A stretch of 64,000 nt of DNA from Melastoma dodecandrum. Taxonomy: Eukaryota; Streptophyta; Magnoliopsida; Myrtales; Melastomataceae. The stretch spans positions 930,001 through 994,000 of the forward strand of contig JARUPY010000090.1 of the NCBI GenBank assembly GCA_029817715.1. Direction: 5' to 3'. Position numbers and translations under genes: made by a program. The notes under the pieces were generated by a model. The model was given only the letters and a program-made list of their open reading frames with translations. It was not told where the DNA came from and searched no databases. Positions 1-7,709 of the stretch are shown here, one piece after another; within the stretch, counting starts at the first letter, position 1, and every line of letters starts with the position of its first letter.

Positions 1-336
1 CACCTTGGTCGTGACGCCGCTCTCGAAGCGCGCCGCGTCGCCGGGCGGTCCCTCCAGACGCGGGCCGACATCGAGCGCGACCTCGGCGCCGGCCGCCGCG
101 CGATCCAGCACGAGCCGCACCGGCAACGACGCGCCGACACCGACCGCGCCCGCCGCCTCGACGCGCAGCAGCGGCGCCGCGGCGGCGCCGAGGGCGTCGG
201 CGATGATGAGTGCCATCACCGCCATCACCCACGACGGCGCGACGAACCACGCCGTCGGCGAGGCTACGGCCAGCAGCAGCGCGATCGGCGCGCCGCTCGC
301 CGCGACCAGGACCGCCCGCCGCGTCGGGTAGATCAC
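1..336 (-). CDS. DUF58 domain-containing protein, N-terminal part (cut by window edge)
   Basis: Only the first 112 codons are present; the gene runs off the left edge. It begins with GTG at 336, which overlaps the MoxR stop (GTGA, 336-333). The N-terminus starts VIYPTRRAV and continues into two hydrophobic stretches at roughly residues 8-25 and 33-50, followed by a hydrophilic beta-rich segment. This is the usual start of DUF58 proteins, which have two N-terminal membrane helices and then a vWA-like region. DUF58 genes directly follow moxR in Bat/aerotolerance-type operons, and the position here fits that. The call rests mainly on context and N-terminal topology, because the diagnostic DUF58 motif lies outside the window. 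Confidence 0.75.
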   Translation of the reverse strand, partial: MIYPTRRAVLVAASGAPIALLLAVASPTAWFVAPSWVMAVMALIIADALGAAAAPLLRVEAAGAVGVGASLPVRLVLDRAAAGAEVALDVGPRLEGPPGDAARFESGVTTKV

Positions 337-1289
337 CGCGGCGCTCCGACCTGGTCGACCAGCGCACTGATGATCTCGTCGGCGGAGCGTCCTTCGATCT
401 CGGCCACGGGCGCGAGCGTGACGCGATGCCGGAGCGCGGCGGGCGCCAGCGCCTTCACGTCGTCGGGCACAACGAAGTCGCGGCCCTCGAGCGCCGCCTT
501 GGCGCGGGCAGCGGCCGCCAGCATCGCCGCGGCGCGAGGCGATGCGCCGGTCTGCAGGTCGCCGGCCTCGCGCGTCGCGCGCACCAGGGCGACAACATAG
601 TCGATCACCTCGTCGGCGACGCGGATCGCGGCGACGGCGTCGCTCGCGGCATCGATCGCCGCCGCATCGGCCACCTGCGACACGCCCCAGTCCGCCGCCT
701 GCGGCGTCCCGAAGCGCGTGCCGTGCGCCGCCACGATGCGACGCTCCTCGGCGGCATCGGGGTAGCGGACCTGATGCTTGAACAGGAAGCGATCGAGCTG
801 CGCCTCGGGCAGCGGATAGACGCCCTGGTGCTCGATCGGGTTCTGCGTCGCCACCACCATGAAGCGCCGCGCGAGCGGATGGGTCGTGCCGTCGATCGTC
901 ACCGTGCGCTCCTGCATCGCCTCGAGGAGCGCCGCCTGCGTCTTCGGCGGCGTGCGGTTGATCTCGTCGGCGAGCAACAGCTCGGTGAAGATCGGCCCGC
1001 GCGTGAGGCTGAAGGTCGAGGTCTGGAAGTTGAACAGGTTCGATCCGATGATGTCGCCGGGCATCAGGTCGGGGGTGAACTGGATGCGTCCGAACGCGAT
1101 GCCGACGGCGCGCGCGAAGCATTGCGCGAGGAAGGTTTTGGCCGTGCCCGGCGGTCCCTCGAGCAGGATATGGGCGGAGGCGAACAGCGCGATCAGCATC
1201 AGGTCCACAGCGTCGTCCTGCGCGATCACCGCGCGGGCGACCTCGCGGCGGATGGAGTCGGCCAGCGCCTTGACTTCGTCGATCGTCAA
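333..1289 (-). CDS. MoxR-family AAA+ ATPase
   Basis: The protein is 318 residues, typical for MoxR chaperone-like ATPases thought to help assemble or activate partner proteins with vWA-like domains. Visible motifs are Walker A GPPGTAKT, Walker [16 protein letters not shown], the sensor stretch [20 protein letters not shown], and a C-terminal lid with GASPRAA. The start is TTG at 1289: it overlaps the upstream stop as TTGA (1289-1286) and has a GGAAGGAAA ribosome site just before it. No in-frame ATG precedes the conserved N-terminus within the gene. It lies third in a tightly coupled run DUF4129 - DUF4350 - MoxR - DUF58, all joined by 4-nt overlaps, so co-translation is likely. Confidence 0.93.
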   Translation of the reverse strand: MTIDEVKALADSIRREVARAVIAQDDAVDLMLIALFASAHILLEGPPGTAKTFLAQCFARAVGIAFGRIQFTPDLMPGDIIGSNLFNFQTSTFSLTRGPIFTELLLADEINRTPPKTQAALLEAMQERTVTIDGTTHPLARRFMVVATQNPIEHQGVYPLPEAQLDRFLFKHQVRYPDAAEERRIVAAHGTRFGTPQAADWGVSQVADAAAIDAASDAVAAIRVADEVIDYVVALVRATREAGDLQTGASPRAAAMLAAAARAKAALEGRDFVVPDDVKALAPAALRHRVTLAPVAEIEGRSADEIISALVDQVGAPR

Positions 1290-2410
1290 AGGATCGTTTC
1301 CTTCCAGCGATGCAGCTTGCGTGCGGCGGCAAGCAGCGCCGCCTCGTTGCGCGCCTCGGCCGCCTCGCGCGCGAGATCGGAATAGCGGGGCCCGTTGCCG
1401 CGGCCGTCGCTGCCGAGGCCGTCGAGAAAGCGCGTGAGCGCGGGGCCCGTGAGCCGCGCGCCGGTCGCCCGCCCGGCCGTTTCCGCGACCAGCGTGGCGT
1501 AGGCCGCGCCGGTGCGATGCGAGCGCCTGGCGAGGCGCAGCAGCGCGGCGATGTTCTCGGCGAGCGCGCGCTTGCCGAAGGCGAGGGCGCGGGCGTCGCG
1601 CTCCGGCACGCCGAACCGCACCGTCGCATGCATCAAGGCGAGCGCGACCGCCGCGAGCAGGCACAGGGTGAGCGCCAGGAACGGCGGCTCGAAGGCCAGC
1701 TTCAGAAGGTTGGGCTGCCGACCAAATCCGTTCAGCGTCAGATCGAAGGCGAGATCGCGGGCCGGCGCCATGACGCGGAGGATCGACGCCGCCTTGCGCG
1801 CGCCCTCGAGCGTCGCCAGGGCGCGGTTGTCGAGCATGTCGGGATCGGACAGCACCCAGACCGCGCTCCCGTCGAGGCGCGCGAGGACCGCGCGTCCGTC
1901 GGGGTTCGTGAGGATCGGGCGCACGTGGGGGCCGCACATCGCCTGGGCTTCGCCGGTCCGACAGAGGTCGAAGGTCACGACCCCCCGGAGCGGCGCCATC
2001 ACCTCGGCCTCGGGCAGCAGGCCGAGCTGCTCGACCCAGGCCGGGTTCGCTGGTTGGCGTTGCACCCGCCACTTGCGCAGGACGATGAGGGTCGGGCGCG
2101 TGCCTCTCGCAGCGAGAAACTCGCGCATGGCCTTCTGCGACGTGTCGGGCCCTGGCGTCGCGACGAGCGTGCGCAGGAAGCGGCGCTCCCGCTCGTCGCG
2201 GATCAGCGTCACGCGGGTGCCCGTGCCGCGGGTCAGATCGACCACGCCCTTGAAGCCGACCGCCGAGGTCGACAGCGCATGGCCGCCGCCGTCACGCCCG
2301 GGCCGAAGGTCCGGCGCGTAGGCGCTCAGGAGGAGGAAGGCGGCGAAGCCCAGGACGGCCACCGCGACGATGATGCCGATCGTGCGCGCGGCAAACGGCG
2401 AGTCGTTCAT
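1286..2410 (-). CDS. DUF4350 domain-containing membrane protein
   Basis: The 374-residue protein has an N-terminal membrane helix at about residues 10-30, a large soluble part with [12 protein letters not shown], and a second helix at about 240-262, followed by a helical cytoplasmic tail. This layout and the position directly upstream of moxR match DUF4350 proteins of Bat-like operons, whose biochemical role is unknown. The ATG at 2410 overlaps the preceding stop (ATGA, 2410-2407), and the gene's own stop overlaps the MoxR TTG start, so it is translationally coupled on both sides. The family call comes from topology and neighbours plus recognition of the conserved soluble part. Confidence 0.82.
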   Translation of the reverse strand: MNDSPFAARTIGIIVAVAVLGFAAFLLLSAYAPDLRPGRDGGGHALSTSAVGFKGVVDLTRGTGTRVTLIRDERERRFLRTLVATPGPDTSQKAMREFLAARGTRPTLIVLRKWRVQRQPANPAWVEQLGLLPEAEVMAPLRGVVTFDLCRTGEAQAMCGPHVRPILTNPDGRAVLARLDGSAVWVLSDPDMLDNRALATLEGARKAASILRVMAPARDLAFDLTLNGFGRQPNLLKLAFEPPFLALTLCLLAAVALALMHATVRFGVPERDARALAFGKRALAENIAALLRLARRSHRTGAAYATLVAETAGRATGARLTGPALTRFLDGLGSDGRGNGPRYSDLAREAAEARNEAALLAAARKLHRWKETIL

Positions 2411-3036
2411 GCCCAGACGTCCGGCAGGGCGAAGCGGCGATAGGACTCGCGCGCCGTCTCCCAGTCGGCGCGGGCGAGCACGCGGCCGCCGAACAAGCTG
2501 CGCTCGACGGCGGCGGCGATCGGCAGGAAGGCGCTGCGCGCCGCCGCGGGGAAGGCGCCGGCGCCGCCGATCTCGCGCGTCGTCGCAGCAGGGCGTACGA
2601 GCGCGGGGCGATACCGCTCGACGTCCTCGAGGCTGCGGTGGAGGAGGAGCCGCGCCGCGGCGCCATAGTCGCCCGTCGCCGCCACGGCGTCGGCCTCGGC
2701 GAGTAGCACGCGGGCCGCCTGCGCCTCCGGCTGCCAAGGCGTCTTTGGCGCGTTCTCGGATCGCGACGCGGGACGGCGGAGGCGCAACGCGATGCGCACG
2801 AGCAGCGCGACGACCACGACGGCGGCGACGGCGACCGCGATCCAGAAGAGTCCCGTGCCAGCGCCGCCGAGCCAGCCCAGGTGCCCGATCAGCCAGCGCA
2901 GCCACGCCGGTGTCTCGGGGCGCTGGAACGCCGGCAGGTCGAACTGCAGTGCGGCATCGGCGCGCACCCGATGCCAGGCGAAGGCGATGTCGGGGTCAGT
3001 CGGCGTTTGGACCGGTTGCGCGGTTGCCACTGCCAT
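2407..3036 (-). CDS. DUF4129 domain-containing protein
   Basis: The 209-residue protein has one clear membrane helix (GTGLFWIAVAVAAVVVVALL, near residues 85-105). The C-terminal half has the DUF4129-type pattern of a helical repeat (ARVLLAEADAVAATGDYGAA, then RLLLHRSLEDVER) and a terminal ESYRRF motif. I chose ATG 3036 because conserved sequence begins soon after. A longer start at 3114 would add 26 residues, but it would use most of the spacer shared with the divergent gene. This is the first gene of the minus-strand operon; the promoter should lie in 3037-3155. The function is unknown; these proteins accompany MoxR and DUF58 and may take part in envelope stress or glycan-related processes. 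Confidence 0.82.
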   Translation of the reverse strand: MAVATAQPVQTPTDPDIAFAWHRVRADAALQFDLPAFQRPETPAWLRWLIGHLGWLGGAGTGLFWIAVAVAAVVVVALLVRIALRLRRPASRSENAPKTPWQPEAQAARVLLAEADAVAATGDYGAAARLLLHRSLEDVERYRPALVRPAATTREIGGAGAFPAAARSAFLPIAAAVERSLFGGRVLARADWETARESYRRFALPDVWA

Positions 3037-3155
3037 CACGCTGCATCCTAGCCGGTCCGCGCCACGACTTGGAAGTGCAGAAAATCGCCTGGACAATCGC
3101 CGCAAGATCGCCAATCCTCCGCGGCGTTTCAGCCGGTCGTAGAGGACACGGGCCG

Positions 3156-3908
3156 ATGACGATTGCGCGAACGGGCGAGACCTTCGAGATGGGTCGCGTG
3201 CTCAGCCGGGCTTTCGGCGCCATCGGGCGCAACTTCGGTCTATTCCTCGGGCTGGCCCTCATCCTGGCCGGGATTCCTCACCTGCTCACCGCTCTGTGGC
3301 GTGTCTCGGTGCAGGAGCCCCCGCACCCGGGCGGCGCTCCCGCAATCATCGCGCTTGTGGCCGGAATCCTGCTCGGCCTTGTCAGCGGCGCGATCCTGCA
3401 GGTCGCGATCACGCGGGCGACCGTCACCGATCTCGTCGGCGAGAAGCCCGCGTTCGGCGCCTGCCTGAAGGCCGGCCTGGCGCTGATCCTGCCGATGATC
3501 GGGCTCTCGATCCTCGCCGGCCTGGGAGTCGGCCTCGCGATGATCCTGCTGATCATCCCCGGCATCATGCTCTTCGTCGCGTGGTCCGTCGCGGTGCCCG
3601 CCTACGTCCAGGAGCGGATCGGCATCACCGACAGCCTCGGCCGGTCCCGCGCGCTCACCAAGGGCGCCCGCTGGAAAATCTTCGGCCTGTTTCTCGTCTA
3701 CGCGATCGCCGTCTTCATCCTGAATCTGCCGGTCGGCTTCATGGTCGCGGCATTCCATGCCTCGCCGTATCTCGCTGTCGCGTTCTCGTCGCTCGTCAGC
3801 GTCCTCGGCACGATGGTCCTGGTGACGATGCAGGCGACGATGTACGTCGAGCTGCGCGACGTGAAGGAAGGCGTCTCGCCGAAGGAGCTCGAAGCGATCT
3901 TCGCCTGA
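3156..3908 (+). CDS. Polytopic membrane protein, glycerophosphodiester phosphodiesterase membrane-domain-like
   Basis: The 250-residue protein is built of about six hydrophobic segments, with amphipathic stretches such as GRSRALTKGARWKIFG between them. The pattern, a soluble start (TFEMGRVLSRAFGAIGRN) followed by repeated Gly/Ile/Leu-rich helices, resembles the membrane domain found with some glycerophosphoryl diester phosphodiesterases and the stand-alone proteins related to it. There is no catalytic phosphodiesterase domain, so no enzymatic role can be claimed. It diverges from the DUF4129-MoxR operon, and such proteins are often neighbours of that operon. The ATG at 3156 is the first sensible start; it lies in a 119-nt spacer that must carry promoters in both directions. 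Its 3' end runs into the left repeat of the AT-rich island. Confidence 0.7.
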   Translation: MTIARTGETFEMGRVLSRAFGAIGRNFGLFLGLALILAGIPHLLTALWRVSVQEPPHPGGAPAIIALVAGILLGLVSGAILQVAITRATVTDLVGEKPAFGACLKAGLALILPMIGLSILAGLGVGLAMILLIIPGIMLFVAWSVAVPAYVQERIGITDSLGRSRALTKGARWKIFGLFLVYAIAVFILNLPVGFMVAAFHASPYLAVAFSSLVSVLGTMVLVTMQATMYVELRDVKEGVSPKELEAIFA

Positions 3909-3955
3909 TCGTGTCGGCTCACCGCGTACGATTCGTGCTCAAGCCATTGGCCAGT
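3904..3955. repeat. Left copy of a flanking direct repeat (comM 3'-end-like)
   Basis: This stretch aligns with 4601-4652 in the same orientation. The core (accgcgtacg, then ttcgtgctcaa, then ttggcc) differs at only three positions over about 35 bases, with a looser match on the left. Read on the minus strand it encodes ANGLSTNRTR followed by a stop, the same ten residues that end comM, with different synonymous codons and a TGA instead of TAG. It lies right behind the stop of the 3156-3908 gene. The remaining spacer to 4008 shows no gene I can support. Confidence 0.75.
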
Positions 3956-4008
3956 TTGCGCGAAAGAGCCAGTTGTTGCGCTTGTCAGCACGATCGCAAG
4001 CAGAAGAT

Positions 4009-4500
4009 TCAAGCTGGCGGACCAGCTGTGTAAAATTCCTTTGGAACGACAATCGTATCGTCATGTTTTATAATGACAAATCCATGATCTGTTTTATCGC
4101 CGAAGACTAAGTTTATTTCCTGCGTATCTTCGGGATCGTCGATGCCGAAATTTGGGAAAGCTTCGTATCGAAGTGAATACTTTTGCGGTGTGAGTCCAAA
4201 ACGAATTTCATCGCCAGCGCTATCTGTTACCGAGGCCACGCAAGCGATCCCGTGAGCGTTCATCTCAAAAGGCGTCTTTATCACGATTGTGGCGTTAGGA
4301 TCGATGGGACGATCACCGATGTATATATTCCTGCATTCTCCGGATGCGAATGTCGTCCGAAATGATACGCTGTGAACGCGATACGCAAATCCCTGCAAAT
4401 ATTCCTGTGGAGACCAATTGTTGTAGGGCTGATCTAAATCGCCACAAAAGACGTATAGCTGACGATAGAGAAAATCATGTTTTTCAGACTTTGCGAGCAT
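4009..4500 (-). CDS. ComJ-family-like protein (possible nuclease inhibitor or immunity protein)
   Basis: The 163-residue soluble protein has the order of features seen in Bacillus ComJ, a small inhibitor of the DNA-entry nuclease: an early YRQLYVFCGDL strand, a tryptophan-centred NNWSPQEYLQGFAYR segment, a VSF strand, then IKTPFEMNAHGIACVASV and a FGLTPQKYSLRYEAFP strand pair. The match is by pattern recognition from memory and needs a profile search. Base composition is sharply different from its neighbours (about 45 percent GC by eye, against about 70). No nuclease partner lies next to it and no clear ribosome site precedes ATG 4500, so expression is uncertain. Flanking repeats suggest arrival by transfer. 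Confidence 0.6.
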   Translation of the reverse strand: MLAKSEKHDFLYRQLYVFCGDLDQPYNNWSPQEYLQGFAYRVHSVSFRTTFASGECRNIYIGDRPIDPNATIVIKTPFEMNAHGIACVASVTDSAGDEIRFGLTPQKYSLRYEAFPNFGIDDPEDTQEINLVFGDKTDHGFVIIKHDDTIVVPKEFYTAGPPA

Positions 4501-4600
4501 GCCGGTTGTCCGTCTACTTGTTCAGGGCACGACTTGGATCTTGAACGGTGTTCCGTGAGGGTGCGGCCGCAACCGATTTCCGATATTGTCGGATCTTTTG

Positions 4601-4652
4601 CCTGATCGGCTCCTCCCCTACCGCGTACGGTTCGTGCTCAAACCGTTGGCCT
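4601..4652. repeat. Right copy of the flanking direct repeat, forming the 3' end of comM
   Basis: This is the partner of 3904-3955. It supplies the last codons (ANGLSTNRTR) and the TAG stop of comM plus about 18 bases beyond. The 4501-4600 spacer holds a small dyad TCCGA-tattg-TCGGA (4579-4593) followed on the plus strand by TCTTTTG, which may act as a weak terminator, and no gene. Confidence 0.75.
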
Positions 4653-6165
4653 GGTCGGCGCGGTACGACAGCGCCTCGGCGAGGTGGTGGCTCGCCACCG
4701 TCTCGGTGCCGTCGAGATCGGCGATGGTGCGGGCGAGCTTCAGCACGCGATGGAAGCCGCGGGCGGAGAGTTGGAGGCGCTCGGAGGCCTCGCGGATCAG
4801 CTTCTGCCCGCCGACGTCGGGCCGCGCGACCTCCTCGATGAGCTTGGCCGGCGCCGCGGCGTTCGAACTCACCGCCGGGTGCCCGAGCGCCGCGTAGCGG
4901 CGCAACTGCGTCGCGCGCGCGGCCGCCACCCGCGCCGCAACCTCGGCCGAGCCTTCGGCCGGCGGCGGCAGCATCAGGTCGGCGGCGGAGACGGCCGGCA
5001 CCTCGACATGCATGTCGATGCGGTCGAGCAGCGGGCCCGAGAGCCGCGCGGTGTATTGCGCGATGCAGCGGGCGTTGGGCTGGCGATGGCAGGCGTAGCC
5101 GGGATCGATCGCGTGGCCGCAGCGGCACGGGTTCATCGCCGCGACGAGCTGGAAGCGGGCGGGATAGGTGACGCGGTGGTTGGCCCGCGCGACCATCACC
5201 TCGCCGGTCTCGAGCGGCTGGCGCAGCGAGTCGAGCACGGTCGGCTGGAACTCCGGCAGCTCGTCGAGGAACAGCACGCCGTTGTGGGCGAGCGAGATCT
5301 CGCCGGGCCGCGCGCCGGTGCCGCCGCCGACGAGGGCCGGCATCGAGGCGGAATGATGCGGGGCACGGAACGGACGGCGGTCGGTCAACTCGCCGTTGGC
5401 GAGCGAGCCGGCGATCGAATGGATCAGCGAGACTTCGAGCAGTTCGGCGGGCGACAGCGGCGGCAGGATCGACGGCAGCCGTGCGGCCAGCATCGACTTG
5501 CCCGCGCCGGGAGGGCCGTTGAAGAGCAGGGCGTGGGCGCCGGCGGCCGCGATCTCCAGCGCGCGCTTGGCGCTCTCCTGCCCCTTGATGTCGGCGAGGT
5601 CGGGCAGCGGGCCGGCCGGCTTGCGGATCGCAGCCTTCGGGCGCCCCATGACTTGATTGCCCGAGAAATGATTGGCGAGCTGGATCAGCGAGCGCGGCGC
5701 CAGCACGTCCATGTCGGCCGCGGCCCAGGCGGCTTCCGGCCCCGTCTCCTTCGGGCAGATCAGGCCGAGGCCGCGCGCGTTGGCCGCGATGGCCGCCGGC
5801 AGCACGCCGACGACCGGGGTCAGCGTGCCGTCGAGCGCCAGCTCGCCGAGCACGACATAGGACGACAGCATATCGGCCGGCAGCGCGCCGATCGCCGCCA
5901 TGATGCCGAGCGCGATCGGCAGGTCGTAGTGGCTGCCTTCCTTCGGGAGGTCGGCCGGCGCGAGATTGACGATGATGCGCTTGGCCGGCAGCGCAAGCCC
6001 CGAGGCGAACAGCGCGGCGCGGACCCGCTCCTTCGATTCCGCGACCGCCTTGTCGCCGAGCCCGACGATGCCGAAGAAGACGTTGCCCGAGGCGATCTGC
6101 ACCTGGACGTCGACCGGCCGCGCCTCGATCCCCTCGAACGCGACCGTCGCCACCCGAACAACCAT
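4618..6165 (-). CDS. comM: YifB/ComM-family Mg-chelatase-like AAA+ ATPase
   Basis: The protein is 515 residues, the normal family length. The N-terminal ChlI/Lon-protease-like fold (VQIASGNVFFGIVGLGDKAV, DLPIALGIMAAIGALP) is followed by Walker A FNGPPGAGKS near residue 216, RRPFRAPHHSAS, Walker B NGVLFLDELPEF, the Cys/His segment MNPCRCGHA, and a C-terminal helical domain ending LSYRADQ. ComM proteins are hexameric helicases that promote branch migration during natural transformation in Proteobacteria. The extreme C-terminus after ADQ is made by the right repeat of the neighbouring island, so the original tail may have been replaced. It appears to stand alone, with 160 nt between its start and the terminator region upstream. 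Confidence 0.95.
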   Translation of the reverse strand: MVVRVATVAFEGIEARPVDVQVQIASGNVFFGIVGLGDKAVAESKERVRAALFASGLALPAKRIIVNLAPADLPKEGSHYDLPIALGIMAAIGALPADMLSSYVVLGELALDGTLTPVVGVLPAAIAANARGLGLICPKETGPEAAWAAADMDVLAPRSLIQLANHFSGNQVMGRPKAAIRKPAGPLPDLADIKGQESAKRALEIAAAGAHALLFNGPPGAGKSMLAARLPSILPPLSPAELLEVSLIHSIAGSLANGELTDRRPFRAPHHSASMPALVGGGTGARPGEISLAHNGVLFLDELPEFQPTVLDSLRQPLETGEVMVARANHRVTYPARFQLVAAMNPCRCGHAIDPGYACHRQPNARCIAQYTARLSGPLLDRIDMHVEVPAVSAADLMLPPPAEGSAEVAARVAAARATQLRRYAALGHPAVSSNAAAPAKLIEEVARPDVGGQKLIREASERLQLSARGFHRVLKLARTIADLDGTETVASHHLAEALSYRADQANGLSTNRTR

Positions 6166-6292
6166 CGCTCGCGCTCACGCCCCAATGCACGCGAGCTTAC
6201 GCAGGGGAGGCATGGGCTGGCAACGGGCGGCGTTTGCGATGGGCCGGAGGCGGCGCAATTTGCTCGAAGCGGGTAGACGCGCTCGAAGACAA

Positions 6293-6320
6293 GAAAAAGC
6301 CCGCTCGTGCGGGCTCTTTT
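6293..6320 (-). terminator. Intrinsic terminator behind the small secreted protein gene
   Basis: There is a perfect 7-bp stem, AGCCCGC (6298-6304) with GCGGGCT (6309-6315) and a TCGT loop. On the minus strand it is followed by a T run (complement of 6294-6297). It sits 5 nt past the stop of the 6326-6586 gene. The plus strand also has CTTTT after the stem, so it may work in both directions and insulate comM. Confidence 0.75.
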
Positions 6321-6325
6321 ATGGT

Positions 6326-6586
6326 TCAGCGGCAGACGCGATGGTGACGCGAATAATAGCAGCGGCGCCCGGGGTAGAAGAAATAGCCCGGGCGGATGCC
6401 GAGCGCGCCGTTGACGGTGCCGACGCCGGCGCCGACCGCCCCGCCGACCACGCCGCCGATCGGACCAAGCGCACGGTCGCCCGCCCGATAGCCTCGTTCG
6501 GCGCCGCCGACGAGGCCCTGAGCCTGAGTCACCGTAGGCACGGCGACAACGGCGAGGATGGCGAAGGCGGCGACATGGCGATGCAT
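6326..6586 (-). CDS. Small secreted glycine-rich protein
   Basis: The protein is 86 residues. A signal peptide is clear: MHRHVAAFAILAVVAVPTVTQAQ with cleavage expected after TQA. The mature part has GGAERGYRAGDRALGPIGG, a run of small residues (GGVVGGAVGAGVGTVNGALG), and a basic, Tyr/Cys-containing tail (RRCYYSRHHRVCR). The start at 6586 is fixed by AAGGAG eight bases upstream; an upstream in-frame start would spoil the signal peptide. The glycine run could insert in or lie along a membrane. The gene is followed at once by a good terminator, so it is probably monocistronic. Function is unknown. Confidence 0.75.
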   Translation of the reverse strand: MHRHVAAFAILAVVAVPTVTQAQGLVGGAERGYRAGDRALGPIGGVVGGAVGAGVGTVNGALGIRPGYFFYPGRRCYYSRHHRVCR

Positions 6587-6774
6587 CGATTTGGCTCCTT
6601 GTATGCCTGCGAAACAGTCAAGCTGCCTAAGAGGTTTCTGCCAAACCAAACCTTTTCTATGGGTCGTGCCTATTCCTCGATCGGCTTCCCGGCGGAGTCC
6701 CGGTCGGAGGCGTCGCCCTCAGTTTGCCGTCTCCGGCGCTCTTAGATGGACGCCCGATGGTTCCGGAGGCACCC

Positions 6775-7275
6775 TTGAACGAAGACTTTTCCGCGATCGA
6801 ACGCAGCCTGCTTCACAGGATGGACGCAGCGCAGGGCGATGCCCCTCCGCCGCTGGCGGCCGGAGGGGCGGCCCCTTCGCATGCTCCCGCCGACATCAGT
6901 GCCATTCTCGAGGCGGTGCAGCTCACGGCGACGTCGATGAACGACCTGGCGGAGCGCGCTCGCGAGCTCGAGGCGCATACCGAAGCCTTTGCCGCCTCGA
7001 ACGAGGAGCTCGAGGCCAGCAATCGCCAGCTCACCATCGAGCTCGGCGAGATCGTTCAGCAACGCGACGACCTCGCCGCGAGCCTGCAGGCCGAGGCCGA
7101 GCGTCTGAAGCGCCTGGAGAGCGTCGCAGCCGAGCACATCGCCAGGGCGAGCAGCCTCGAGCGCGACGTCGCCTCGACACAGGCCGATCTCGCCAAGATC
7201 GCCGAGGCCGTCGGCGGTCATCTCGCCGGCGAGGCTGCTCCTGCGGCGCGAACCGAGACGACCGCCGCGAGCTAG
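6775..7275 (+). CDS. Coiled-coil protein of unknown function
   Basis: The 166-residue soluble protein is almost wholly alpha-helical. After a Pro/Ala-rich linker (APPPLAAGGAAPS region, residues 20-40) a long coiled coil runs from about residue 55 to 145, rich in Glu, Ala, Leu and Arg (ELEASNRQLTIELGEIVQQR). It ends in a low-complexity Ala/Glu tail. I prefer TTG 6775 because GGAGG lies five bases before it; ATG 6757 has no ribosome site. It is divergent from the small secreted protein (188-nt spacer) and convergent with the rhodanese. No known domain is recognised; a scaffold or cytoskeletal-type role is possible but not shown. Confidence 0.7.
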   Translation: MNEDFSAIERSLLHRMDAAQGDAPPPLAAGGAAPSHAPADISAILEAVQLTATSMNDLAERARELEAHTEAFAASNEELEASNRQLTIELGEIVQQRDDLAASLQAEAERLKRLESVAAEHIARASSLERDVASTQADLAKIAEAVGGHLAGEAAPAARTETTAAS

Positions 7276-7283
7276 CGGCCGCG

Positions 7284-7613
7284 CTACTCCTCGATGGGCT
7301 CGCCGGCGGCGTTCCAGTCCAGCATGCCGCCGGCGTAGTGGGCCTTGATGTCGGTGCGGCCGGCGGCATGCGCGCGGTCCATCGCGACGAGCGAGCGCTT
7401 GCCGGAGCGACAGTGGAGCACGATGCGCTTGCCCGGCTGCTGCGGCGGCAGGGCCTCGACGTCGAAGCTCTGCAGCGGGTTCAGCGTCGCGCCCTTGATG
7501 TGCCCGTCGGCCCATTCGTTGGGCTCGCGCACGTCGACGAGGTCGATCGTGCCGTCGGCAAGCCCGCGCTTCAGCTCCTCGCGGCTCACATCTTCGTGCT
7601 GGAAGTCGGACAT
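7284..7613 (-). CDS. Single-domain rhodanese (sulfurtransferase-like)
   Basis: The protein is 109 residues, the size of a single rhodanese domain. VDVREPNEWADGHIKGA is the CH2A-like motif, and the active-site loop is HCRSGKRS, with the catalytic cysteine and the Gly-Lys/Arg pattern expected for sulfur transfer from thiosulfate or a persulfide donor. AHYAGGMLDWNAAGEPI is the usual C-terminal end. A GAGGAG ribosome site stands before ATG 7613. It diverges from the PhzF gene, with less than 100 bases between the starts. The physiological donor and acceptor are unknown. Confidence 0.92.
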   Translation of the reverse strand: MSDFQHEDVSREELKRGLADGTIDLVDVREPNEWADGHIKGATLNPLQSFDVEALPPQQPGKRIVLHCRSGKRSLVAMDRAHAAGRTDIKAHYAGGMLDWNAAGEPIEE

Positions 7614-7709
7614 GGTCACTCCTCGGGATCGCTGCCAAGCTAGGCGGTCGCGCGCGCCGTTTCCAGAGGCCGCTTGACGTGGTTGGCCCACCCGCGCACG
7701 AAGCGGCCC

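Noticed and set aside
3698..4012. Minus-strand frame with a signal-peptide-like start downstream of the ComJ-like gene
   Set aside because: It starts with TTG overlapping the ComJ-like stop and looks secreted for about 20 residues, but then reads antisense through the 3156-3908 gene without any recognisable domain.
4514..4620. Alternative frame that extends past the comM stop
   Set aside because: It belongs to an out-of-frame reading of comM; the true frame stops at 4618 and carries the family sequence.
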